Positions 49,501-60,568 of a stretch of DNA of 64,000 nucleotides are shown one piece after another. Below the pieces are notes generated by a model. The model saw nothing but the letters and a program-made list of their open reading frames with translations, ran no database searches and was not told where the DNA came from. Numbering within the stretch: the first letter of the stretch is position 1; the number at the start of each line of letters is the position of its first letter. Origin of the DNA: Salvia splendens (taxonomy: Eukaryota > Streptophyta > Magnoliopsida > Lamiales > Lamiaceae); NCBI RefSeq assembly GCF_004379255.2, contig NC_056039.1, positions 26,177,883-26,241,882 of the forward strand. Direction: 5' to 3'. A program made the translations under genes and the position numbers.

Positions 49501-51331
49501 CGCGGTCACGGCCAGGGAGGGGTCCTCCGGTTCTAACAGCAGGACCTCATAGAATTCACACGCTGTGCGCGAAGATGACAAGGCAAGCAGCGAGTGCAGG
49601 CTAAGGCGTCTCGGTTGGGGCTGAATACCCCTCAAAAGGACCATCGTGTCCCCTTGATCAAACTCCAGTGTCTTCCCCACGAAATCTGCTGTTACCTTCC
49701 CCAAGGATTCCAACCAATCCATTCCCAAGATAACATCTGGGCCGTGTATCGGCAGAATATGCAAGTCCACCATAAAGACGGTTCCCTGAACTTCCAACTT
49801 GGTTTGTTTCGACACGTGTGTGCAGAGTAGTGCCTCTCCGTTCCCGACTACCACCCGAAAGGGTCGAATTGGCGATAAGGGTAGATGAAGCCCCTCCGCA
49901 ATCCTTGGATGTAAGAAGTCCCTGTCACTGCCGGTGTCGATCAAAATGCAGACCTCTTTGCCTCCAATTAAGCCGGTCACCTTGAGGGGTCTTGACCGCT
50001 GTCCCCCATTCATGGCCTGGATGTGGGAGATGTCCATCGCCACATTATCCTCCATCAACAAGTCGCCGTCCGAGGTCGGCCCCTCCTCTTCCTCGGCGTA
50101 GCACAATAAACGTTGTTTGCAAACATGACCCATGACCCATTTGTCCGGGCAGTAATAGCAGAGCCCCAATCGTGCGCGTTCCGCCTTCTCTGCCTGCGAT
50201 ACCCGGACCATCGGGGACCGTAATTGAACAGCTGGGCGGCCCGAGCCCCCTTGGTGCGGAACTGTAGTCCCCGGCGCCTGGGGTGGCAGTGGCGGTGCCG
50301 TTAATGATGAGGGTCTGTGTAATTCCAGCCTCTCCCGCCAATGATGAGGGTCTGTGTAATTCCAGCCTCTCCCGCAGATCGGGTTTAAGGCCCGCGACAA
50401 ACAACGTAAATAGATCCGATTCCGGCACGCCCTTAACACGATTCAAGTATCGTTCAAACGTGTCATGATACTCCAATACCGTCCCGGTCTGCGTCAATTT
50501 AGCTATCAAACCATAGAAATTCTTGAAGCTCTGTCGATTGAAGCGGTGCCGTACATCCTCGAGGAACTCCCGCCACGTCACGAACTCATTATTCGAGCAG
50601 TAGTTGAACACCCATTCCGCCGCTGGCTGGTCGAACAACATGACCGCATAGTGTAAGCGATGGGCCTCGGGCGTCATCAGATGATTGAAATAATATTGGA
50701 CCTTCGAGATCCATGTCGCCGCGTCTGTCCAATCAAAGCGAGGGGTTTGCATCTTAACTCGCTCCGGCTTGTCATAGCCCGTAGTCTGAAAATGTTGGGG
50801 CGGGTCCCAGCACGTCGGTGGCCGATCCCCTGATTGTGCGAACCCACCGTACGGGTCCCCCCCGACCCCTGCGCGGTGCCTCCCCTCTCTATGACGGCGA
50901 TTGTCGTAGCCGCACTCGCGACTACCTGTGGGCATGGTCCGATAGCGCGGGGCCCTGTCCCCCGAATGGCGCCAACGGGACCCATCATCCTCCCAGTCGT
51001 CACCGTCCACGGTTCCCACCGGCGGCTCTGCGTCGCGCGATAGGTGTGGTTCTATATTGTCAAACCGACGGTCCGTTTCGTCCCGCCATACATCCAATTT
51101 GTCAAAACGTTCGAGTAGACGATCTAGTTTGAGACTCACCGGATCCTCCGGGGGCGTATCCTCCCTAAATCTTGCTTCGAAATCGCCAGCCTCCAGACCA
51201 GGCCGCGAAAATCCTGCTTGATCGCGGCGGCCCCCCAAAGGTGGAACACGGCCACCGAACCTGTTCGGTGGATACGATTCTTGACGGCTTGAGCCACACA
51301 CGGCCTTGCCGTTATTGTTGTATCGCTTCAT
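46416..51331 (-). pseudogene. Gypsy-2 gag-pol with chromodomain, few lesions
   Basis: In order on minus: gag (51331 to about 50300), CYYCP...HVC zinc knuckle remnant (near 50150), protease LIDTGSD (near 49935), RT with FFDD (near 48900), RNase H (TDASDLGIGAVLL near 48450), integrase with HHCC domain (CVVCQ near 47710) and a chromodomain (VRVLDRKM...VRWSDGS...TWEPLEV, about 46750-46640). Lesions: a 37-bp tandem duplication (50303-50376) shifting gag, a 1-nt shift near 48470, a TAG at 48426-48428 and a shift near 46970. The frame ends 160 bp inside the 3' LTR. Confidence 0.92.
50303..50376. repeat. 37-bp tandem duplication in gypsy-2 gag
   Basis: Two adjacent 37-bp copies (50303-50339 and 50340-50376) differ only at the last base. 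37 is not a multiple of 3, so gag is shifted out of frame here. Confidence 0.95.
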
Positions 51332-51354
51332 GAGTACTGGATGAAAGCACCAGT

Positions 51355-51899
51355 TGTTAAGATCTTTTCTCTCAACCGCGCCAAGCTTAGCCTCGGCGAT
51401 TCTAATTCTCCGGCGCCCTGCGTTAGGGTCGGACGATGTCGGCGAGCGGATTGTGTGCGGGAGTCTTTCCCGTCAGCAATCAAGCTCGATAACTTGCTTC
51501 TCAAGACAACACAAAATATGCGGCCAATTGTTAATGTTTTTATTTCTCTCAAGTTTATGAACAATTCGCCCTATTTATAGACTAAGGACCCTAGGGTTGA
51601 TTCGACCTAATCCTATTCTCATCGGGAAAGAATCAACAAAGAAAACCCGACGCAAAATAAATAATAAAACTAATAGTTCAAAAAAGGCAAAACTAAATGA
51701 CCGAAAAAATAAAGGAAATAAACTAACTAAGGGAATAAACTATTTGGCGACGAAGTCGCCCAACCTCTTCGGCGGTCTCGCATTCCTTTTAGGTTTCGTT
51801 GTCGCAATCGACTCCTCTTCCCTTGGCCTTGCCTCCGCCATCTCCGTCGGCCTCCGTTCTGCAGGTAAAGACGGTTCCCTTGGCTGTGGGACCGTATCA
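51355..51899 (-). repeat. Gypsy-2 5' LTR
   Basis: 545 bp. It differs from the other LTR by a handful of substitutions and single-base indels by eye. Confidence 0.93.
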
Positions 51900-52980
51900 A
51901 GCCGCTAGAGGAGGATGTTACGCCTCCCCTATACTTCGGATGCGACCGCGTCTCCTGCCAAATGTTGAGGTACTTGAACGTCTTGTAGTTCATGGATTGG
52001 TAGGTCGACAAGGCAGAACTGATGATGTCGACCTCGCTCCGGCCGCTCTTCCTGGAGGTAATACCCCTGGAACTTTTGGATTTCTTCGTTGGCTCTGTAT
52101 ATGGCGTCGCGCACCATACTCTCGTTGCGCTCAATTGTTCCAGCTGGCCGGTTTTCATTGTACCGGCGACAGATGCGCCACCAATAATGATCGTCGGATT
52201 AGTTCGTGCCAATCTCCGGATCTTCGGAGACTGACAAGAACGTTTTGAATAATTGCTCCATCTCCGCCGGAGTATACGGTGTGCGGACACCGCGAGTAGG
52301 AGAAGTCCGAGTTTGGGAGGGGCCGCTCGACCTCGCTCTAGGCTCGGGTGTCCACCCGTATTGCCCTTCGGGGGCATCTTGGTCGTCGATCGGGTAAGGC
52401 CGGTAGCCACCCAGAACTTCCGAACCTTGGGTTTGAGGAGGGGCCGAATATTCCATTTCCAGACTAGGAAACGGTTGTGAACCGAACAAATCGAGGTTCC
52501 AACCGTGGGAGCCCCGGGGGTGATCGCTGTGGCCGGACATTGTTTTGTTGTAAGAGTAAGAGTGAATGAAAGATTGGATGAGAATTGAGAATGGAAATGA
52601 GAGAATTTGGATGATAATTGTGTAGTGTGTTGTGAATTTTTGGTGTGAAAGTGTGGGTATTTATAGATGAAAATGTGTATTTTTAGGGAAAAAAATTGAA
52701 AAATAAATTAAAAGTGGGTAGAAAACGGATATGATTTTATGGGAAGTGGGAAAATATTTTTTTTTATTTTTAATCAGATTTTTTAATTAAAATCCGATTT
52801 TAAAAAAAATTAATTGCCAACGGTTATGCCGTTGGCCAATCACATGCTGCCACGTCGCCTGCTCGCTGGCACGGACGTGCTCGATGCATCGAGCAACGTC
52901 GTGCCAGCGGCGGACAGCATCTCCGTGCCGCTGGCACGGACGGACGGACGTCGTCCTGTTCGCCGTTGTGGATGCTCTAA

Positions 52981-54375
52981 TGGTGTTATTTTAACGAAAA
53001 GGAAAACAAATAGTAGTAACTAAGCTTTTAACTTTGGAGGAGCTACGAAGACTAAATAAGAATAAAACCACTATAGGGATAAGGTTTCATTAATCAATCC
53101 ACCTATCTAAGGTCTAACTACTTAAAACCATGTCCAATTGTTCATTATCGAGTCAAGTCTTACTAAACCTTGGATTCTAAGTAACTAATTGACTAATTCG
53201 TTTGATTAACAACATGCAACTTCTCATAATTCTACTATCCTAAGTCCTTACCATTAATCTCAATTTTATTAAATTAATGTGTCAATTGATCATATTCTCA
53301 CTTAATTAATTTATACTCATCTCTCGAATTTAGTATTCATGCATAAATCATCAAAATAATAATCAGTTAATTGGAAGCATTAAACTTAAGTACTATCAAC
53401 TAAAATAAAACCATGCTTGAACATATAAAATAATGAGTTGAAGATAACATCATTGCAACAAGCCGTTGAGCATATGGCCGAATTATGTCACCTCATAGTT
53501 CTCTTGTTTCCCACTAGGAAACTCATTTTTACCGTTTAACTATAAATTTTTTAGTCTGTTTGTAGACACTTTACTTTGACGGTAAGCATATCATCCTTCT
53601 CTATTTTAAATTGCAATAAATATATGTTATTTTCCCTAAAATAAACAATGAATATCTTATTGGCTTTGGGTATATTCTTACACTACATAAAAACTTCTAT
53701 ATATGCACCATATATAATTTACCTGAACAAATACATTGCTTGAATAGAGAAAGATTCTCCAAGAAAAAGATAAATCTATCCTCCTACATTAGTCATTATA
53801 CATCTCTATCTTTATCTTTTTCTTTGCAATATTGCAAAGTGGGTTGTCATGAAATTGAACACACTGATCAAGGGTAATATATCTCATTATTTACCTAATT
53901 AAATAATACTACTAAATGTTCTAATCTTTTTATGTGTGTCAATTGCAGTTGGTAAGTTGTCATTTTACATAGTCATCTTTTAATTTGTGTGTTTGCAGAA
54001 CTACCAATGTACTAATCTTGCCGACAAGAATTTCTGTCTTTCCACTAAAACAGCAATTAGTAGATGGGAAAAGACAAATGAAGCATATTATTCTACTCCA
54101 TTTTCGAATACTTTTTTTCTGCTCACCATAAAGTACTAATTACTAATTAATTTCTTTGGATATTCAAAATTTCCCCTTTTCGTGACAGATAGTGAGTGGA
54201 TGAAAATGTTATGACAATCCATCATTGAAAGGGGAGAGTAGGTTGGGGTGTTGGGGGGAATTTTTCAAAAATATGGAAAAGGATTTGCCTTTCCATTATT
54301 GGAAAGCTAAAGTAGCATCATCATAAATCATCAAACACCTATACTCTGATAATTTTACCTATGTGCATGGGCTCA
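52981..54375. other. AT-rich intergenic DNA
   Basis: No ORF, TIR pair or array was recognised over 1.4 kb. Confidence 0.5.
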
Positions 54376-54378
54376 TGA

Positions 54379-55294
54379 GAGCATTAGCAATATGTTGCTC
54401 TAAGCCACGCCCTAAAGCCCGCCCTATACACCGCCACGTCAGCATTTTATCTTTCTACCATTCCACATGCAGTGGGGCGCCCTATAAGCCGCCCTAAAGG
54501 CCGCCCTAAGCATTTTCTTTATTTGAATATTTAAATAACTACAAAAATTGGAAAAAAACCTTCATTTCATTTAAAATTAATACATTACAATACAAATTAA
54601 AAAAATACGCATTCTCAACGACGACGGTTACGTGCCCAAACTTCTTCAACCATCTGGAAGTATTCATCACGTGACTCCAACGTCTGGACAATGCTGAGAA
54701 AAAGATAACGATGCATTCTAAACCGGCGGTGAAAAACAGTCGGGCCCCACCGTGGTTGCTCGGCAAAATAGTCTGCAAATAGACGTTCGTGAGTTACGGC
54801 ATGTTCGCGGTGGACAACTGTCCGACATCGAATAGGCCTGGGGATCTGCTCCGACGCCGCCGCCTCCTCCTCCTCGCGCTGCATTTTGGCTAAGCAATCC
54901 GCCATTGCGTCATTGACAACATCGAATAAGGCTCGCGTCAAGGTCCGACTAACGCCCTCCGAGGTACTGCAGTCGTCGTCGTGGTTCATTTTTGTTTGTG
55001 AGAGATTATCGAAATATTCGTATGTAATGTGAGAGATGAGAGAAATGTTCGTATGAAAAATAGAATGACAAACGAGGTTTAAATAGACAAAAATTCAAAA
55101 AAAAAATGAAAACGCGTTGCATCGTCCGCGTCGCCCACAATGGGCGGACGATAGGGCGGGCAATGCCCTATCGTCCGCGGACGATCTATAGGGCGCGGAC
55201 GATGCATCGGGCATCGTCCGCGCACCCACAGTGGGTTGACGATGGCGCGCCCGAGGCATCGGGCGGCCTATCGTCCGCCCAACTGCGAATGCTC
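54379..55294 (-). mobile_element. Harbinger-type element, family D, truncated transposase
   Basis: A TGA duplication (54376-54378 and 55295-55297) flanks GAGCATTAGCAAT and its near-complement ACTGCGAATGCTC. The GC-rich subterminal repeats include GCCGCCCTAAAG (left) and CGTCCGCGGACGAT (right). It carries only the first part of ORF2. Confidence 0.85.
54615..54989 (-). pseudogene. Harbinger transposase N-terminus only
   Basis: 124 codons: an acidic start (MNHDDD), then RPIRCRTVVHREHAVTHERL, FADYFAEQPRWGPTVFHRRF and MHRYLFLSIVQTLESRDEYF. This is the region before the DDE core in the sister transposases. The frame then ends in a basic tail (WARNRRR) about 60 bp before the AT-rich left flank. All catalytic residues are missing, so any product could only act through its N-terminal region. 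Confidence 0.8.
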
Positions 55295-55297
55295 TGA

Positions 55298-56190
55298 TGG
55301 ATTACATGGTTTCTTTTTCCTTGTTTTCCAAATTCTATATTCTTCTTGTATTTTAATACTAGTGTGTATGATTATGATGTGGTATAATATAATTATAACA
55401 ATATAAAATGCACTGTTTTTATAACTCAAGTTCAAAAATGTTCATGTAATTATGCATCCTAATATCAAATACTACTAATGATTTATATTTAATATATGTC
55501 ATATCAAATATGATTGATATACTACTATTAGTAGACATTAAGCCTGCATTGCGAATAACATTGATTAAATATTTTCGTAACATAAAATCCATATACGCTA
55601 GACAAAATTTAAACGTAACACATGAAGCAAAAAAGCTAAGGTAAAAACTCTACAACAATAAGATTTGTTTTGTTGTGTTTTGTTTTGAGATCAAACTACA
55701 ACAGTTACCACAAAAATAAAAAGATGTACTACTGGTAATTTCCATCTCTGAAACCCCCAAATCATAGCTTGGCTTGAGTTAAGTTGTTCGATCGGGTAGG
55801 GCTCTAGCTCTACGGGAATTTGGAGACGATAGTAATTGGATCAGGCCCTCTGCTAATAGAGAGTGAACGACGTCGAGCTGGCGATCAGTCTGTCATGAAG
55901 TTCTCACCATGTAAGGATCAAATGCTCCTATCACCACAAAAATCCAACTTCAATCATAATTCTCTTGATAACAATACAAGAATTTTTGTCATGTATGAAA
56001 CTAGAACATTCAATCCAATGGTAGAGAAATTAGAAGCTAAACATTACAAAGAGTACTCATTTGAATAAAGCAAGATTTTATAGCAGATTAAGCCCATCTC
56101 ATCACAAGCTAGTAGTATTATGTAAATGGTTAGTTAATAAATCATATGACTAATTTGAGTTCAAACTAATATTGATAAGCAAAAGGAGGG
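55298..56190. other. Intergenic DNA downstream of the hAT-derived gene
   Basis: AT-rich. An 82-codon frame at 55820-56068 has no recognisable motif and is not called. 56100-56194 is the presumed 3' UTR of the next gene. Confidence 0.4.
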
Positions 56191-56194
56191 AATC

Positions 56195-58303
56195 TTACAC
56201 AGAGGAAGTATCAACAAAAACCTCATTGAGCACATCATCCTCACCATTTTCCAAGGCGAAGATCTCCCCATCCTTGTCATCCTCATTGGGAATTCTCTCC
56301 ATCTTGGAATGAGCAGCAATGAATATCATCTTCTGCAGCCTATCCCTCGGCCCCGCCCATCTCACGAGGGGCCGGTTGAGCTTCAGGGCGCACGAGGTCG
56401 CGTGCAGGAAGATGAGCCTGACCGCGACCTTCCCTAGCGACTTGAACTCGCTGAGGTACGTCTCCCACACGAGCCTGCTGCTCTGCGGGTTGGCAACCCT
56501 CATCTTCCCCGAACTCGGATCCCTCTGCTTCAGCTGCACCGCCTGTGCGTACACCGGGTCCAGGCCTTGACTCCTCCACTTCATGAGCTCCATCACAGCC
56601 ACGTGGGCCTCCTCCCGCGACACCAGGCGCGTGATCAGCCTGTCCACGTCCTTCTCCTGGTCACTCGTCAGGCATTTGAACGGTGGCAAGTATTTTCCGG
56701 TGGCGTCTCTGATCAGGTAGAGGGGATCAAGGACGAACGCTGCAGCCCATGATGGGTGGTAGTTTTTCTTGAATCTTTTTTCTACGATCCTCTCCAAGGG
56801 AGGTTGAGGAATGTGGAATTTGGAGCACCATTCCTTTAGCTTCACCCGGAGCTCCTCCCAGAGAGGGAGGCATTGCCCGATTCTCGGCTTTTCCGCTTCG
56901 ATCTCTTGCGCCATTGATTTGATCATCTTCACTAGAGAATGGACTGCCTCTACTTCATTCCAAAAGTGTGGATTTCTCCTCATTTCTTCTATTTCTCTTG
57001 TTGCCGGCTCCTCTTTATACGATTCGTCGGAGAAGAGGAGCTGGAGAGCTCCTGCGGAGGCGATAATGTCTTCTATCAAATCCGAGGCCTCCACTCTGAA
57101 GAGGGCGGCGTGCCCGTATTCCTGGAGCTGGTATTTGTGGAAACTGCGGCGGATTCGGGAGTTGTTGTTGATGAAGGAGGCGAGTTGGAGGCAATTGCCG
57201 GCGACGGTCTTGAACAGGGGAAGCTCGTTGCCGAAATCCTTGATCAAGGCGGTGAAGGCGTGATGCTGGCAGGTGATGTTGACCATCCAACGGTGGCGAT
57301 CTTCCAGATTCTTGAGAGCCGTCTTGAACCTGTCGGAGACTATCCCGACACACTGCTGCACGGTGCTGCCGCAAATCTCAACGACGGTGTCCCAGAGAAT
57401 CTCCTCGGCGTGGGCGGAGACGGAGGGCGCGGTAAAGACGGCCTTGCGGAAGACGTTGGTGCCGTTTGGGAGATTGAGCGCTAAATGGACGGGATAGTCG
57501 TCGGATTTCCAGCCGTCAGCTGCAATCTGGAAGAACATGGCGTCGCGGATTTTGGCCTCGGATTGGGCCTTTGCCTGGGCGTACCTGGCGTCCAGTCTGG
57601 GCCCGATCAGGTCCTTCCTTGAGACCGCAGGGAGGCCCACGTGGCTGAGGAAGGACTCGAATTTGGGGTGATCGATGCTGGAGAGGGCGACGGAGCCGCA
57701 GTTGTCGTACACCCAGTCGGCGAGGAGATCCAAGGCGGAGTCGGATTGGGCCTTGGTGAGGCTTGGGGCGGGCCATGGCTTGGGGCTCTTGAGGCGCTTC
57801 ACGCTGGCCTCCAGCATTGCCAGGGCCCCCAAATCCTCCCGCCCGCCTGACAGCACCAGCTGCTGTTGATGTTGCTGCACTGCAGGCGGGTAGGATAAGT
57901 CTACCGTAAATTTTGACGGGTCAACGATGGTCAACGGAGGGGAGTGGTGGTCAATGGAGGTGCGCTTGGAGGAGAAATTAGGGCAGGTGCCGCGCTTGAG
58001 GTGCTCGGAGGCGGTGCGGGAGGGGTTGGAGGCGGAGAAGACGGAGTCGCAGAGGGAGCAGCGGAGCTTGACGGACTTGGGGAGGCCGGTGTCGGAGTTG
58101 TGGACGAGGATCGGCTCGAGGTGGGCCCAGTACCAGGCGCCTTTCCCCTTAATCGCCTTCGTCCGTACCGTCACCAGCCCTTCGAACCGCTTGTGGGCGA
58201 GCTTCGCCGCCAGCTCGTCCGAGGAAGCGGATTCCGCCGCCGTGACGGCGGCGGAGTTGTTGTTGTTGCTCGCCGCCATTGCTGGTGTGGGATTAATCGT
58301 CAA
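56195..58303 (-). CDS. hAT-transposase-derived protein with BED-like zinc finger (DUF659-type), host gene
   Basis: A single open frame of 702 codons without introns or lesions. Its GC content is clearly higher than the surroundings. An Asn/Ala/Ser-rich N-terminus precedes KAIKGKGAWYWAHLEPIL, then a BED-like zinc finger (C82, C85, H101, C107). Next comes a DUF659/RNase H-like body with AADGWKS, VGIVSDRF and CQHHAFTALIKDFG, and a C-terminal LHATSCALKLNRPLVRWAGP and FIAAHSKMER. This is the pattern of a conserved angiosperm family (Arabidopsis At1g12380/At1g62870-like, from memory). No hAT TIRs flank it and the usual C-terminal dimerisation motif is not evident, so it is read as a domesticated transposase. 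The molecular role is unknown; nuclear DNA binding is inferred. Met9 is an alternative start. Confidence 0.85.
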   Translation of the reverse strand: MTINPTPAMAASNNNNSAAVTAAESASSDELAAKLAHKRFEGLVTVRTKAIKGKGAWYWAHLEPILVHNSDTGLPKSVKLRCSLCDSVFSASNPSRTASEHLKRGTCPNFSSKRTSIDHHSPPLTIVDPSKFTVDLSYPPAVQQHQQQLVLSGGREDLGALAMLEASVKRLKSPKPWPAPSLTKAQSDSALDLLADWVYDNCGSVALSSIDHPKFESFLSHVGLPAVSRKDLIGPRLDARYAQAKAQSEAKIRDAMFFQIAADGWKSDDYPVHLALNLPNGTNVFRKAVFTAPSVSAHAEEILWDTVVEICGSTVQQCVGIVSDRFKTALKNLEDRHRWMVNITCQHHAFTALIKDFGNELPLFKTVAGNCLQLASFINNNSRIRRSFHKYQLQEYGHAALFRVEASDLIEDIIASAGALQLLFSDESYKEEPATREIEEMRRNPHFWNEVEAVHSLVKMIKSMAQEIEAEKPRIGQCLPLWEELRVKLKEWCSKFHIPQPPLERIVEKRFKKNYHPSWAAAFVLDPLYLIRDATGKYLPPFKCLTSDQEKDVDRLITRLVSREEAHVAVMELMKWRSQGLDPVYAQAVQLKQRDPSSGKMRVANPQSSRLVWETYLSEFKSLGKVAVRLIFLHATSCALKLNRPLVRWAGPRDRLQKMIFIAAHSKMERIPNEDDKDGEIFALENGEDDVLNEVFVDTSSV

Positions 58304-58560
58304 TGCAGCTGCTCTAGACTTCTAACTTTGAGTGGGGTCCATGGCGGACGGCGGCGGCGGGGAAGGTGGCGCCGCGGCGTTTGAGGAATGATTGTGAGGA
58401 AATTCAGCTTAGTTTTGAGGTTTCGAATTTATAGCCAACTGCAGGGAGAGAGAGAGAGAGATCAATGGAGTTACTGTAGAGAGAGAAAAGAAAATGGTGT
58501 GATGTGTAGTTGAGTTTCGTTTGATCTAAACCGAAGCAGTGTATAACATATTATTGCAAA
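58304..58560 (-). promoter_or_regulatory. Leader and proximal promoter of the hAT-derived gene
   Basis: The leader is GC-rich near the ATG. A (GA)n/(CT)n tract at 58446-58462 is typical of plant 5' UTRs and core promoters. GGCTATAAATTCG on minus (near 58425-58437) could be a TATA box. Confidence 0.45.
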
Positions 58561-59017
58561 CACGCGCCCTGCTACTATTCATGGACGATTTTGGTTCTTA
58601 AATTACAATAACTACGTTTTGTATGAATCTCAATCCATTTCATTTAATATTCTTTTTTATTATTGAGCTAACAACCCAAAACACTAATTTAATGTTCCTA
58701 TCATATTTTTCTTATGACTCTTGAATATACTTATTACTGTAGAATAGGAATAAGATATTATGGAAAATATGAAATGCCTATAGTACTCCAAATGTCAGAG
58801 TTCTCTATATATCTTTTGTCTCTTTAAGTCAGGCCAAGTTTCCAAATAATCTGGATATGAATAAAGAGGGAACTATAATCATTAACTTTCAGGGATGGCA
58901 TAATTTTGTGATTTACTCAGCTGATCGTGTGACATTTTGAGGAAATTTAGTGGAATTTGTTACTCCCTCGTCTCTGAATAAGAGTTATGTTTTGTTATTT
59001 GTGTATGTTCCTGAATA

Positions 59018-59194
59018 CTCACTCCATCCACGAAAAATAGGATACATTGTGAATGATACTTGTTTTAATGTGAAATTTGTAAAGTAAGAGAGAAGTAGTA
59101 TTAGTGAAATGTGGGGTTCATATTATTAGTAAGAGAGAAGTTGTTGAAAACTTTCATTTTTTAAATGTGCTCTATTTTTTGTGGACGGAGGAAA
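59018..59194. mobile_element. Nested Stowaway-like MITE
   Basis: TA at 59016-59017 and 59195-59196. Ends CTCACTCCATCCACGAAAAA and its complement (TTTTTTGTGGACGGAGGAAA). Same family as 33191-33462. Confidence 0.85.
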
Positions 59195-59278
59195 TAAGAG
59201 TTTTATTTCATATTTCCATAAATGAGAAATAGCAACATTCCATCAAATTATTAAACTCAAATTATTATAAAATTAATA

Positions 59279-59490
59279 CTTCATTCATTCCATAAAAATA
59301 TGCACTCTTTCATTTTTAGTCCGTCCTACAAGAATATACACTTCTAATTTTGGGAACTCATTTCTCAGGTGAGACTCATTCTCCACTAACAATACTTTTA
59401 TTACTTTTTCTCTACCTCTCTTTTACTTACTCATTTTGCATTAAAATTTATGCCGAACCCAAAGTGCATATTCTTTGGGGACAAAGAGAG
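59279..59490. mobile_element. Nested Stowaway-like MITE
   Basis: TA at 59277-59278 and 59491-59492. Ends CTTCATTCATTCCATAAAAA (followed by TATGCACT) and its diverged complement. Confidence 0.75.
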
Positions 59491-59755
59491 TATGTTTAAA
59501 TGAAACTCATATTTCACTAATTTATTCAATTCACTTTTTTTAACATTTATTAAAACACGTACTATAACTGTGTAAGACTTTTATTCAGGGACAAAACGAG
59601 TATTTTGTAAAAAAATCCACGTTACGATGTTATTTCTTTTACAAGATTCCTCGAAATTTCACTAAAAATGTCATGTCATCGCCGGAATAAGCCATGTCAT
59701 TGCTGAAATATAAATTGATTGCAACACGTGAATAAATCAATACAATAGTTTTGTA

Positions 59756-60176
59756 CTCTCTCAGTCCAAACTAAATTGAGTAAATTTTTTTATACAAAAA
59801 GCATAACATCAAATCACTATTACTCCTAGCAGTCCCAGTTACTTTTGAACACTCGTTTTGTAAAAATAATAATAAATAGTTAAAGTGGAGAAATGGTAAA
59901 GCAAGAAAGAGAATAATGTAGATAAGACTCTTCTCTATATTATTCTCTCTCTTACTTTACCATTTCTCCATTTTAACTACTTATTATCATTTTTATAAAA
60001 CGACTGCTCAAAAGTAACTGGGACTGCTAAAGCGGAACAAAGGGAGTATGTTATTTCATCTCCTACTTTATTCTCTATTCTTTTTTCTTATTTTATTCAT
60101 CTCTTTTATTTTTCAATACAATTTCTTAATATGTTTGCCCAAAAGTCTTGACTCTACTTACATGGGACGAATGGAG
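59756..60176. mobile_element. Stowaway-like MITE hosting a palindromic MITE
   Basis: TA at 59754-59755 and 60177-60178. Ends CTCTCTCAGTCCAAACTAAA and the complement of CTCCATTCGTCCCATGTAAG. Confidence 0.7.
59823..60046. mobile_element. Near-perfect palindromic MITE (hairpin)
   Basis: TA at 59821-59822 and 60047-60048. Almost the whole 224 bp folds on itself: AGCAGTCCCAGTTACTTTTG pairs with CAAAAGTAACTGGGACTGCT, and the inner arms GGAGAAATGGTAAAG and CTTTACCATTTCTCC also pair. A transcript would form a long double-stranded stem. Confidence 0.9.
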
Positions 60177-60202
60177 TACTAATTTACAGGAAAATAGAAA
60201 GG

Positions 60203-60491
60203 ACTCCCTCTATTCCATAAAAATATATGCACTTTCCATTTTCGTATATTTCATAAAAATATGGGCATTTCTATTTATGGAAAGTTATCCCAAACTCATA
60301 CACATCAATTTATTTACAACTTATATCACTACAACCCACCATTTCAACTCATTAAACACTGATAATAATGTTGGTCTCATTATCCACTAACACTACTTTA
60401 ACTATTCTTCTCTTCATTTCTCTTACTTTACCAATTGTGTATTAAATCCCGTGTCATTTCAAATGCACATATTTTTATGGGATGGAAAGAG
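60203..60491. mobile_element. Stowaway-like MITE
   Basis: Ends CTCCCTCTATTCCATAAAAA and its complement (TTTTTATGGGATGGAAAGAG), with TA at 60492-60493. The left TA is mutated. Confidence 0.75.
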
Positions 60492-60568
60492 TATTAATAA
60501 GTAAGTATAATACATTCGTCGATGAAAAACATTTATGCTTTTTCATTGTTCGTCCACCAAAACTAGTA

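Larger units (their letters stand above)
46030..51899 (-). mobile_element. Gypsy-2, full-length chromovirus-type LTR retrotransposon
   Basis: LTRs 46030-46575 and 51355-51899 have TG...CA ends and a perfect AGCCG duplication (46025-46029 and 51900-51904). On minus, the 5' LTR is at right, followed by a PBS region ACTGGTGCTTTCATC. The LTRs look nearly identical, suggesting a recent insertion. Sense is the same as the ORF1 it disrupts. Confidence 0.95.
45657..52540 (-). pseudogene. Harbinger ORF1 (trihelix/NAM-like), interrupted
   Basis: The N-terminal half is at 52540-51905 and the C-terminal half at 46029-45657, split by gypsy-2 at AGCCG. Motifs: YTPAEMEQLFKTFLSVSEDP, then YWWRICRRYNENRPAGT, RNESMVRDAIYRANEEIQ, then (after a shift near 52040) DIISSALSTYQSMNYKTFK, and in the left half SSKRLRSVS...QRRPQGRKKAAANRRR. 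The last is a basic tract and likely nuclear signal. A TAA near 52199-52201 stands where CAA (Gln) would fit. Without the retrotransposon the frame would be about 300 codons. Confidence 0.8.
45290..52977 (-). mobile_element. Harbinger-type element, family B, ORF1 only, split by gypsy-2
   Basis: TAA duplications (45287-45289 and 52978-52980) flank GAGCATTCACA and its complement TGTGGATGCTC. Without gypsy-2 and its 5-bp duplication the element is about 1.8 kb. It carries ORF1 but no DDE transposase. Its left 190 bp match the left end of the transposase-bearing element at 62780 (GTGGGCCCG, CAAGGGTCCCACCATTCTATTATTC). The right end holds a GC-rich hairpin zone (52815-52970). Confidence 0.85.
58963..59600. 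mobile_element. Stowaway-like MITE with two MITEs nested inside
   Basis: TA at 58961-58962 and 59601-59602. Ends CTCCCTCGTCTCTGAATAAG and its complement (TTATTCAGGGACAAAACGAG). Its own length without the nested elements is only about 250 bp. Confidence 0.82.

Noticed and set aside
55820..56068. 82-codon ORF downstream of the hAT-derived gene
   Set aside because: No recognisable motif or splice context, and AT-rich flanks; it is within chance length.
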